5,328 nucleotides of DNA, from contig CANJKQ010000104.1 of assembly GCA_947474905.1 (NCBI GenBank), positions 1 to 5,328 on the forward strand, read 5' to 3'. The notes under the pieces were generated by a model. That model was not told the DNA's origin and searched no databases. It was given only the letters and a program-made list of their open reading frames with translations. Positions 1-5,328 of the stretch are shown piece after piece. Made by a program: the position numbers and the translations under genes. Positions within the stretch are counted from its first letter, which is position 1. Each line of letters begins with the position of its first letter. The DNA is from Pseudomonadota bacterium (GTDB lineage Bacteria > Pseudomonadota > Alphaproteobacteria > Sphingomonadales > Sphingomonadaceae).

Positions 1-756
1 CCGGTGTCGATCAAGGCGCGCGGCGCGGACATTCACCATTGGGGCAGGGGCGCAACCGGTGCGCAAGTGGCGGCGGCGGGACGGCAGGCCGATGGCCTGC
101 TCTGCGTATCGCACGCGCTAAAGGCCGATATGGTGGCGCTGGGGATGCCGTCGGACAGGATCAGGGTCCATCATACCGGCGTCGATCTCGATCGCTTCGC
201 CCCGCTGGATCGCGCGGTCGCCAAAGCCGCATTGGGCGTGGGCGGACCCCTCATCGTGTCGGTTGGCGCGCTCATTCCGCGTAAGGGGCATGATGTCGTC
301 ATTGACGCCGTTGCCACGCTGCCGGGCGTGTCGCTGCTGATCGCGGGCGAGGGGCCGGAGCGGCCGGCGCTGGCCCGCCAGATTGCGCGCAGCGGCGCCG
401 GCGACCGTATCCGGCTGCTGGGCAGCGTGCCGCACGCGGATTTGCCTGCCCTGATCGGCGCGGCAGACGTCATGGCGCTGGCGTCGTCATCGGAAGGGCT
501 GGCCAATGCCTGGGTTGAGGCGCTGGCGTGCGGCACGCCCATCGTCATCACGCCCGCAGGCGGCGCGGGCGAAGTGGTCACGGACCCCGCTTATGGTCGG
601 GTGGTTGATCGCACCCCGGCTGCCTTCGCCACTGCCATCGGCGCGCTGCTCGCGGCCCCGCCCGCGCCAGCCGCCGTCCGCAAGGGCGCGGAGCCCTTTA
701 CCTGGGCCGCCAACACGGCGGCGCTATACGCGCATCTGGCGCGGCTGGCGGCGTAA
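1..756 (+). CDS. GT4-type glycosyltransferase, C-terminal part (5' end outside window)
   Basis: This is the C-terminal part of a GT-B fold glycosyltransferase of the GT4 type, which transfers a sugar from a nucleotide donor, usually during polysaccharide or glycolipid synthesis. The frame is open from base 1. The GTG at 4 is not the true start, because the KARGADIHHWG stretch right after it belongs to the N-terminal acceptor domain. Counting residues from that GTG: HTGVDLDRFAP (57-67) is the linker between domains; VGALIPRKG (87-95) is the phosphate-contact loop with Lys94; SSSEG...WVEALACGTP (161-179) carries the EX7E motif as Glu164 and Glu172. Many GT4 enzymes have Arg where this protein has Ala89, but TuaC-like members often lack it, so I do not call it inactive. 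Roughly the first 100-150 residues are missing. It converges on the next gene and is not part of the sec block. Family confidence is high; acceptor and sugar are unknown. Confidence 0.9.
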   Translation, partial: PVSIKARGADIHHWGRGATGAQVAAAGRQADGLLCVSHALKADMVALGMPSDRIRVHHTGVDLDRFAPLDRAVAKAALGVGGPLIVSVGALIPRKGHDVVIDAVATLPGVSLLIAGEGPERPALARQIARSGAGDRIRLLGSVPHADLPALIGAADVMALASSSEGLANAWVEALACGTPIVITPAGGAGEVVTDPAYGRVVDRTPAAFATAIGALLAAPPAPAAVRKGAEPFTWAANTAALYAHLARLAA

Positions 757-771
757 CCGCAACCACAACCG

Positions 772-1941
772 TCAATGTTGTGGGTGGCGCTTGATCCAGG
801 CTTCGGCCTGGCTGTTCGACAATTCGACCAGGTTGCCCATCACCACGGGCATGTCGATGAGATGCAGGCCCCAATCTTTCAGGATGGTATTGCCGACCAC
901 CACGTCACCCGCAATCGTGTCGGTGCGCGGATCGGCAGGGTCGGCATTTACCGTCACCGCCAGATAGCGGAACCTGCCGCTCGCGGCGCATTCGGCTGAA
1001 AGCAGGCCGGGGGCCTTGACGAACGGCGTGGTGACGGGCGCGGCATCGCGCGTCCATGGCGCCTGCCGCGCGCTGGCGAGACCGGCGCCATAGGTGCCCA
1101 GATAATTGTCGGTCACGGCCTTGCCGCCGCCGAGCGCCGCTGCGTTGACGCAGGCCGCGACCATGCCATTGCCTGGCACCGCGCCAAAACGGCTGTTTTC
1201 GGGCGGGGGCGCATCGGCGCGAAACGTCACATAGCTGACCAGGCAGCCGGTCTGCCTGGCGGCATGGCACAGGGGAATAGCTTTCAGGTCGCCGCCGACA
1301 TCCTTGCCTTCAGGCACCGCGACATTGGTGCCGGGCAGATAGGCCGCGATCAGCCGGTCGGCGATCGGCTTGCCATCCACTTCCTGCTGCAACAGCGCCT
1401 TCAAGACGCCCGAACCCTGGCTGTGCCCGATCAGCACAACGCCGCGCCCATGATTGTCATGCGCCAGATAATAATCCCACGCGGCTTTCACGTCGCCATA
1501 GGCCATGGCGCGATCGGGCGTGGTCGGCTTGCCCGCCAGCACATCGCGCAGCGCGGTTAGCGTCACCTGGCGATAAAGCGGCGCGTAAACCCGGCAATGC
1601 TTGGTAAAGCGGGCTGCCTGGAATGCCGCCACGGTGGTTTCGGCGGCTGTTTCGCGACCGCTGGCGTTGGGGGTCGGTTCAAGCGACACGGTGGGATAGA
1701 CATAGAAGCAGTCGAACTTGGGCGCGGGATCGGCCTTGAAAGGCTCGATGCGGCGGCTGCCATCGGCGTTGACGATCGTCGCGCTTTGGTCGGCGGTGCA
1801 GGCGTCGGCGCGGCCGGGAAGGCACAGCCAAGCGCTTGGGCGGGCATAATCGGGGGCGGGATTGGTCGCGGTTTCCGCGCCCGCCGGGGCGACAACGACA
1901 AGCGAGCCGACGATCATCGTCAGCGCGGCAACCAGTTTCAT
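772..1941 (-). CDS. Exported DUF3089 family protein, putative alpha/beta hydrolase
   Basis: A 389-residue protein of the DUF3089 family, an alpha/beta-hydrolase-like group with no settled substrate. Residues 1-22 form a signal peptide (MKLVAALTM, hydrophobic core, then APAGA before Glu23), so the mature protein should be periplasmic or secreted. Family landmarks are WLCLPGR (38-44), DCFYVYPTVS (77-86), CRVYAPLYRQ (116-125) and VVLIGHSQGSG (168-178), whose GHSQG is the nucleophile elbow with Ser174. His360 in WGLHLIDM is the likely catalytic His; I infer the acid residue exists but cannot place it. The mature part has eight Cys (40, 48, 78, 116, 225, 233, 264, 318), which suits disulfides outside the cytoplasm. 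The ATG start is supported by GGAGGA six bases upstream. It follows the Mth938-like gene by 38 bases and may be the last gene of the sec operon. Esterase or lipase activity is plausible but unproven. Confidence 0.9.
   Translation of the reverse strand: MKLVAALTMIVGSLVVVAPAGAETATNPAPDYARPSAWLCLPGRADACTADQSATIVNADGSRRIEPFKADPAPKFDCFYVYPTVSLEPTPNASGRETAAETTVAAFQAARFTKHCRVYAPLYRQVTLTALRDVLAGKPTTPDRAMAYGDVKAAWDYYLAHDNHGRGVVLIGHSQGSGVLKALLQQEVDGKPIADRLIAAYLPGTNVAVPEGKDVGGDLKAIPLCHAARQTGCLVSYVTFRADAPPPENSRFGAVPGNGMVAACVNAAALGGGKAVTDNYLGTYGAGLASARQAPWTRDAAPVTTPFVKAPGLLSAECAASGRFRYLAVTVNADPADPRTDTIAGDVVVGNTILKDWGLHLIDMPVVMGNLVELSNSQAEAWIKRHPQH
796..811 (+). other. Perfect 6-bp hairpin with UUCG tetraloop, 39 bases past the glycosyltransferase stop
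   Basis: CCAGGC (796-801) and GCCTGG (806-811) pair perfectly around a TTCG loop (802-805). In a + strand transcript this is a C(UUCG)G tetraloop, one of the most stable small RNA hairpins. It lies inside the 3' end of the opposing DUF3089 gene, where it encodes residues 378-382 (QAEAW). No T-tract follows on the + strand, so it is not a standard intrinsic terminator. It could mark or protect the 3' end of the glycosyltransferase mRNA, or be a coding coincidence. Confidence 0.35.
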
Positions 1942-1947
1942 TCTTTA

Positions 1948-1953
1948 TCCTCC
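1948..1953 (-). promoter_or_regulatory. Shine-Dalgarno site of the DUF3089 gene
   Basis: On the minus strand this reads GGAGGA, six bases before the ATG at 1941. It is the best-matched ribosome site in the window and fixes the start that gives a complete signal peptide. A strong site of its own suggests the gene is translated independently of the gene before it. Confidence 0.75.
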
Positions 1954-1979
1954 CAAGCCTGTTTTGGTTTTGGCCCAGC

Positions 1980-2384
1980 TTAGTCGCGCCTGTCGGCGCC
2001 GTCGAGGCCGGGCTGGATCGGGTAAAATGCCCCGGCGATCCAGCGGCCTTCGCCGCGCAGCACACCCCAGGCGCGCGCTGCGGCGCGACTGTCCATCGCT
2101 TCGATGCCGATGCCGCGCGCGGCTAAGGCAGAGGCGAGCGCGGGCGGGGGGCGGATCAGCGTAGCACCGGTGCCGATCAGCAGAAACTCGGGGGCAGGCT
2201 CCAGCGCCAGCAACGGGGCCAGCGCGGCTTCGTCGAGCGCCTCGATCGGCGGCGGCGCCCAGCCATCGGCGCGCTTGGGCGTGATCAGCAGCGCGCGGTA
2301 AACGCCCTCATCCACCCGGAACCCGCCCTGCGCGAAGCCACTGATGACGGGGCCGCTCGCTGTCTGTTCGCGTGTCAGTCGCAT
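1980..2384 (-). CDS. Mth938-like (DUF498, NDUFAF3-related) domain protein
   Basis: A 134-residue protein that is essentially one Mth938-like domain, the family of the human mitochondrial complex I assembly factor NDUFAF3. The bacterial role is not firmly established. The central block PEFLLIGTGATLIRPPP (65-81) has the typical G-T-G turn, followed by the helix ALASALAARGIGIEAMD (82-98) and RAAARAWGVLRGEGRWIAGA (100-119), where most relatives read close to AACRTYNVL..EGR. There is no signal peptide or membrane segment, so it is cytosolic. Length is normal for the family. The start ATG has GAGGA three bases upstream, which is close; no other Met occurs before residue 97. The gene lies 132 bases after secF, most of that gap being a repeat element. 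This position beside secDF is a known alphaproteobacterial arrangement. Family assignment is secure; function in assembly of a membrane complex is inference. Confidence 0.88.
   Translation of the reverse strand: MRLTREQTASGPVISGFAQGGFRVDEGVYRALLITPKRADGWAPPPIEALDEAALAPLLALEPAPEFLLIGTGATLIRPPPALASALAARGIGIEAMDSRAAARAWGVLRGEGRWIAGAFYPIQPGLDGADRRD
2006..2048. repeat. Inverted repeat inside the 3' end of the Mth938-like gene
   Basis: GCTGGATCG (2012-2020) and CGATCCAGC (2036-2044) are perfect 9-base arms with a 15-base spacer. GGCC at 2006-2009 and at 2045-2048 can extend the stem by four pairs past a two-base bulge. It lies within codons for residues around 115-127 of the Mth938-like protein and about 65-100 bases before the DUF3089 start. 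No U-tract follows in the mRNA direction, so it is not an intrinsic terminator by sequence. It may be a coding coincidence. Confidence 0.4.
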
Positions 2385-2413
2385 CGGTCCTCAGTCCCGC
2401 TAACCAGCTACCC

Positions 2414-2506
2414 CGTCATTGCGAGGCGCGCAGCGACGAAGCAATCCATTGTGCCGCTAATCCAGGCCTGGATTGCTTCCCCCGGCAAGCCGGGGTCGCA
2501 ATGACG
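2414..2506. repeat. REP-like dispersed palindromic element between secF and the Mth938-like gene
   Basis: A 93-base imperfect palindrome filling most of the 132-base gap. The outer arms CGTCATTGCGA (2414-2424) and TCGCAATGACG (2496-2506) pair over 11 bases. The inner arms GAAGCAATCCA (2438-2448) and TGGATTGCTTC (2469-2479) pair over another 11. Between them the two sides differ: 13 unstructured bases on the left (2425-2437), but on the right exactly a self-complementary hairpin, CCCCGGC-AA-GCCGGGG (2480-2495). TCCAGGCCTGGA (2461-2472) is a further short palindrome that competes with the inner stem. The CGTCATTGCGAGG...GAAGCAATCC wording is a widespread bacterial intergenic repeat, often mistranslated as RHCEARSDEAI. 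In the mRNA it starts 10 bases after the secF stop and lacks a U-tract, so it may protect secF mRNA from 3' decay rather than terminate it. Confidence 0.85.
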
Positions 2507-2516
2507 AAGCCGGGTT

Positions 2517-3485
2517 TCAGCCTTGGTCTCTCGGTCCCACCCGCTCGGCATTGGCAAGGCCACCCGGCCGTTCCGCTTTGGGTTCGGCGCGCAGGCCCAA
2601 GGTGATGAGCAGCGATGATGACACATAGATCGACGAATAGGTGCCGACGATCACGCCCAAGGTCATCGCCCAGGTAAAGCCGCGCAGCACCTGCCCGCCA
2701 AAGATCAGCAGCGCGACCAGCGCCAGGATGATCGTCAGCGATGTCATCACCGTGCGCGGCAGCGTTTCGTTGACGCTCAAGTTGATGATCTCGCGCATCT
2801 CCATCTTGCGGTATCGGCGCATATTCTCGCGAATACGGTCGTCGATGACGATCTTGTCGTTGATCGAATAGCCGATGATGGTCAGCACTGCCGCAACGAT
2901 GTTGAGGTCGAATTCCAGCCCGGTGATCGCGAAAAAGCCGAGCGTCATCAGCACGTCGTGAACAATCGCGACCACGGTCGAGACGCCGAACTGCCATTCG
3001 AAGCGAAAGATCGCGAACAGGCCGATGCCGAGCACTGCCAGCATCACCGCGGCCGCGCCTTTCCAGATCAGCTCGTTGGAAACCTTGCCCGACACCGCAT
3101 CCTGCTTGGAGAATTTGGCGGTGGGGAATTCGGCATTGATGGCGGTTTGCACCTTCTTCACCACCGCGTCGGTCGCGCCCTTGTCCTCGCTTTTGGGCGG
3201 GGGCAGGCGGATCGAGACCGTGTTGGGGTCGCCGAACTGCTGCAGCCGCGCCTCGCCGACGCCGAGCCGATCGACCACGCTGCGCAATTTGTCGAGCGGC
3301 GGCGGGCTGGTGAATTTCTCCTCGATCATCAACCCGCCGACAAAATCGACGCCCAGGTTGAGGCGATAGACGAACACGCACGCGAGCGCCGCGATGGTGA
3401 GCAAGGTCGTCAGCCCGAACGCCCAATAGCGCAAGCGGACGAAATCGATATTGGTGTTGTCGGGGACGAGTTTCAGCAGGCGCAT
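2517..3485 (-). CDS. secF: Protein translocase subunit SecF
   Basis: SecF pairs with SecD in the inner membrane; the pair uses the proton motive force to pull secreted proteins through SecYEG from the periplasmic side. The 322 residues match the family length. Membrane segment 1 is about 21-40, followed by NLGVDFVGG (43-51) and a periplasmic domain to about 140; five more segments lie near 142-160, 168-189, 193-214, 246-264 and 270-294. Family motifs are AIVHDVLMTLG (173-183), GYSIND (205-210), DRIREN (216-221), NETLPRT (239-245) and GTYSSIYVSS (281-290). Asp210 and Arg244 have the same spacing as the Thermus SecDF residues Asp637 and Arg671 used in proton transport. Lys211 and Asp215 are unusual, where Thr and Tyr/Phe are common. 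The ATG has GAGG seven bases upstream. The gene is 96 bases after secD, the gap holding a repeat. Identification is very secure. Confidence 0.98.
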   Translation of the reverse strand: MRLLKLVPDNTNIDFVRLRYWAFGLTTLLTIAALACVFVYRLNLGVDFVGGLMIEEKFTSPPPLDKLRSVVDRLGVGEARLQQFGDPNTVSIRLPPPKSEDKGATDAVVKKVQTAINAEFPTAKFSKQDAVSGKVSNELIWKGAAAVMLAVLGIGLFAIFRFEWQFGVSTVVAIVHDVLMTLGFFAITGLEFDLNIVAAVLTIIGYSINDKIVIDDRIRENMRRYRKMEMREIINLSVNETLPRTVMTSLTIILALVALLIFGGQVLRGFTWAMTLGVIVGTYSSIYVSSSLLITLGLRAEPKAERPGGLANAERVGPRDQG

Positions 3486-3492
3486 GGACTTA

Positions 3493-3496
3493 CCTC
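3493..3496 (-). promoter_or_regulatory. Shine-Dalgarno site of secF, touching the end of a repeat element
   Basis: The minus strand reads GAGG here, then seven bases to the ATG at 3485. The first G of the site is also the last base of the TGACG terminus of the repeat at 3496-3560. If the outer CGTCA/TGACG arms paired in the mRNA, the stem would sit directly against the ribosome site of secF. Confidence 0.65.
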
Positions 3497-3560
3497 GTCA
3501 TGCCAGCGAAAGCCGGCATCGCGTGATGGCAAAGCGACCCCAGCGTGCGCTGGGCTGACG
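3496..3560. repeat. REP-like double-hairpin element between secD and secF
   Basis: A 65-base element bounded by CGTCA (3496-3500) and TGACG (3556-3560), containing two different hairpins. The first pairs TGCCAGC (3501-3507) with GCCGGCA (3512-3518) around GAAA; its one A-C mismatch on the + strand becomes a U-G wobble in the secF mRNA, so it folds better in the transcribed strand. The second is perfect: CCCAGCG (3539-3545) with CGCTGGG (3548-3554). CGTCATGCCAGCGAAAGC-type wording is a familiar intergenic repeat in sphingomonads and other proteobacteria. No U-tract follows in the mRNA direction. The rest of the secD-secF gap (3561-3581) is pyrimidine-rich on the transcribed strand, with nothing else I recognise. 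Confidence 0.82.
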
Positions 3561-3581
3561 CGGGGGTGGGAAGAAGGTGCA

Positions 3582-5174
3582 TCATATCACCAGATCCGTC
3601 GGCCGCTTGGCGCGGATCCACAAAGCAACGAGCATACGCGTAAAGGTCACCGCCGTGAACACGCTGGTCGCGATGCCGATCAGCAGCACCACCGCAAAGC
3701 CTTTTACCGGTCCCGATCCCAGCATCAGCATGATGAGCGCGGCGATGCCGTGCGTCACGTTGGCTTCGAAAATCGTGCGGCTCGCTTCCTTATAGCCCAG
3801 TTCGACCGACTGGACGACATTGCGCCCGCGCCGCCGCTCTTCACGGATGCGTTCGTTGATCAAAACGTTGGCGTCCACCGCCGTGCCGATCGTCAGCACG
3901 AAACCGGCGATGCCGGGCAAGGTCAGCGTGCCGTTGATCAGCGCCAGCACACCCATGATCACCACCACGTTGATGATCACCGCATAGTCGGCATAGAAGC
4001 CGAAGCGGCCATAGGTCGCGATCATGAAGAGCACGACAAGCACCACGGCGATGATCGACGCACGAATGCCGGCATGGATCGAATCGGCGCCCAGGTCCGG
4101 CCCGACGGTCCGCTCCTCAACGACCTTGAGTGCCACCGGCAGCTTGCCCGAGCGTAGCGCGATGGCGAGCTCGTTTGCCGACTGGGCGGTAAAGCTGCCC
4201 TCGATATAGCCGCTGCCGCCCAGGATCGGCGTGTTGATGACAGGTGCCGAAATTACCCGGTTGTCGACGATGATCGCGAAGCGCTTGCCGGTATTTTCCT
4301 CGGTCACCTTGGCGAAGCGCTTGCCGCCTTCGGCATCGAAGGTGAAATCGACGATTGGGCGATTGGTCTGCGGCTCGAACGCTTGTTTCGCGTCGATCAG
4401 CTGTTCGCCCGCGACAATCACTTGGCGCTTCACCGCGATGACGCCGCCGCCCTCCTGATAGGGCAGCACCTGGCTGCCGATCGGCGCAATGCCCTTGGCG
4501 AGGTCGGCGGGGTTGGCGGTGTCGTCGACCAGCTTGAATTCCAATTTCGCGGTCTTGCCGAGCAGGTCCTTCAGGCCCTGCGGATCCTGCAGCCCCGGCA
4601 CCTGCACGACGATGCGGTTGCTGCCCTGGCGGATGATCGTCGGCTCCTTGGTGCCGAGCGCGTCGATGCGGCGGCGGACGACTTCGGTCGCGTCCCCCAT
4701 GGCGCGCTCGATCGCCTGGTTGATCCCCGCGCTGGTCGGCGTCAGCACGAAGCGCTGGCCATCGACCACCTGAATGTCCCAGTCGCGCTGCCCGGTCAGC
4801 CCGGCGCCCTGGGTCAGCGGCAACAGCCGCTCGCGCGCTGCATCGACCTTGGTCGCGTCGCGCAGCAGGAACGTCAGGCGGCCATTGGCCGTCGAAATCT
4901 CGCCAATGTCGATCGCCGGGTTGCCGCGCCGCATTTCGGTCGCGACTTCATCGCGCTTGGTTTCGAGCCGCGAATTGACGAGGTCGTTCACGTCCGCCTC
5001 AAGCAGCAGGTAACTGCCGCCGGCAAGGTCAAGCCCCAGGTTGATGCGCGGGTGGGGGATGCTGCCCCATTGATCGGTCAAGCGTTCGGGCAAAAAGCTC
5101 GGCACCGCGAGCAGCATCAGCGCCGCCAGGAAACCGACGATCGACAGGACTTTCCAGCGCGGGAAATCGAGCAT
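3582..5174 (-). CDS. secD: Protein translocase subunit SecD
   Basis: SecD is the larger partner of SecF in the proton-driven accessory complex of the SecYEG translocon. At 530 residues it has the usual length. Segment 1 is about 8-27, then INLGLDLAGGSYLLLEAD (44-61) opens the large periplasmic region (to about 360). VVRRRIDALGTKEPTI (165-180) and RIVVQVPGL (187-195) mark the P1 domain base. RSGKLPVALKVVEERTVGPD (341-360) leads to five more membrane segments, near 369-388, 393-415, 419-440, 470-488 and 492-518. GTAVDANVLINERIREE (430-446) carries Asp434, equivalent by motif to Thermus SecDF Asp340 (E. coli SecD Asp519) in proton transfer. The ATG is 5 bases after the yajC stop and has no clear Shine-Dalgarno sequence, so translation is probably coupled to yajC. 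No missing key residue was seen. Identification is very secure. Confidence 0.98.
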   Translation of the reverse strand: MLDFPRWKVLSIVGFLAALMLLAVPSFLPERLTDQWGSIPHPRINLGLDLAGGSYLLLEADVNDLVNSRLETKRDEVATEMRRGNPAIDIGEISTANGRLTFLLRDATKVDAARERLLPLTQGAGLTGQRDWDIQVVDGQRFVLTPTSAGINQAIERAMGDATEVVRRRIDALGTKEPTIIRQGSNRIVVQVPGLQDPQGLKDLLGKTAKLEFKLVDDTANPADLAKGIAPIGSQVLPYQEGGGVIAVKRQVIVAGEQLIDAKQAFEPQTNRPIVDFTFDAEGGKRFAKVTEENTGKRFAIIVDNRVISAPVINTPILGGSGYIEGSFTAQSANELAIALRSGKLPVALKVVEERTVGPDLGADSIHAGIRASIIAVVLVVLFMIATYGRFGFYADYAVIINVVVIMGVLALINGTLTLPGIAGFVLTIGTAVDANVLINERIREERRRGRNVVQSVELGYKEASRTIFEANVTHGIAALIMLMLGSGPVKGFAVVLLIGIATSVFTAVTFTRMLVALWIRAKRPTDLVI

Positions 5175-5179
5175 GGCGG

Positions 5180-5328
5180 TCAGTCGTTCGCGGGCTTGGC
5201 GCCGCCCAGCGGGGTGATGCCCGCCAGCGTCGATTTGACCACGCGCACCTTCACGCCGCTCGCGATTTCCACCTCGACCACGGCGTCCTCGACCTTGGTG
5301 ACCTTGCCGATCACACCACCGGCGGTCG
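5180..5328 (-). CDS. yajC: YajC, Sec accessory subunit, C-terminal part (5' end outside window)
   Basis: The last 48 residues of YajC, the small single-span protein that associates with SecDF. This stretch was translated by hand from the minus strand, ending at the TGA at 5182-5180. It contains GGVIGKVTKVEDAVVEVEIA (third residue of the visible part onward) and then SGVKVRVVKSTLAGITPLGG, the typical YajC cytoplasmic domain of Gly-hinged beta strands followed by V-K-S-T. The tail AKPAND is short and polar. The N-terminal membrane helix and the start lie beyond the window edge. The gap to secD is 5 bases, the standard tight yajC-secD junction, and any operon promoter is expected upstream of yajC. 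Confidence 0.93.
   Translation of the reverse strand, partial: TAGGVIGKVTKVEDAVVEVEIASGVKVRVVKSTLAGITPLGGAKPAND

Noticed and set aside
4..6. GTG as the start of the glycosyltransferase.
   Set aside because: The frame is open to base 1 and the residues right after it belong to the interior of the N-terminal domain, so the gene begins before the window.
118..581. Antisense frames of 105 and 136 codons opposite the glycosyltransferase.
   Set aside because: They lack family features and overlap a conserved coding region whose motifs are all in the + frame.
2414..2506. Intrinsic terminator after secF.
   Set aside because: The stem is strong but there is no U-tract on the transcribed strand after either the full palindrome or its inner hairpins, and the sequence matches a dispersed repeat.
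2372..2626. Short open frames on both strands over the repeat after secF (reading RHCEARSDEAIH on +).
   Set aside because: These are translations of the dispersed palindromic repeat, a well-known source of false small genes; no ribosome site or protein family supports them.
3496..3560. CRISPR-like or small RNA locus between secD and secF.
   Set aside because: There is one element with two unlike hairpins, no repeat-spacer pattern, no visible promoter and no terminator; a REP-like repeat explains it better.
2958..4157. A 399-codon open frame on the + strand, antisense to secF and secD.
   Set aside because: It lies opposite two clearly conserved genes, runs through the intergenic repeat, and has the low-complexity His/Asp/Arg-rich composition typical of shadow frames in GC-rich DNA.

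Overview
The window looks like chromosomal DNA of a GC-rich alphaproteobacterium, most likely a sphingomonad. I infer this from the protein sequences of the Sec genes, the conserved order yajC-secD-secF-Mth938-like gene, and two intergenic palindromes of a kind common in such genomes. I could not run a database search, so the genus is open.

Layout, left to right. On the + strand, positions 1-756 hold the last 250 or so residues of a GT4-type glycosyltransferase whose start lies outside the window. It converges, with a 15-base gap, on a minus-strand gene block that fills the rest. In the direction of transcription (right to left) that block is: the 3' end of yajC (5180-5328), secD (3582-5174), secF (2517-3485), a small Mth938/NDUFAF3-like gene (1980-2384), and a gene for an exported DUF3089 alpha/beta-hydrolase-like protein (772-1941). 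All five point the same way with gaps of 5, 96, 132 and 38 bases. They probably form one transcription unit whose promoter lies upstream of yajC, outside the window.

The two large gaps, on either side of secF, are largely filled by two different palindromic repeat elements. Neither has a U-tract, so neither looks like an intrinsic terminator. They are better read as dispersed REP-like elements that would fold in the mRNA. One ends on the Shine-Dalgarno sequence of secF, and the other begins 10 bases after the secF stop.

Functionally, YajC, SecD and SecF form the accessory membrane complex that uses the proton motive force to help SecYEG complete export. The Mth938-like protein belongs to the family of the mitochondrial complex I assembly factor NDUFAF3. 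The DUF3089 protein carries a signal peptide and so is itself a likely Sec substrate. I see no RNA gene, CRISPR array, insertion sequence or phage gene. The window is mostly ordinary housekeeping DNA. The points worth a second look are the repeats around secF, an unusual charged pair in a SecF membrane segment, and the two less-characterised genes downstream of the Sec genes. I found no clear new biological system.
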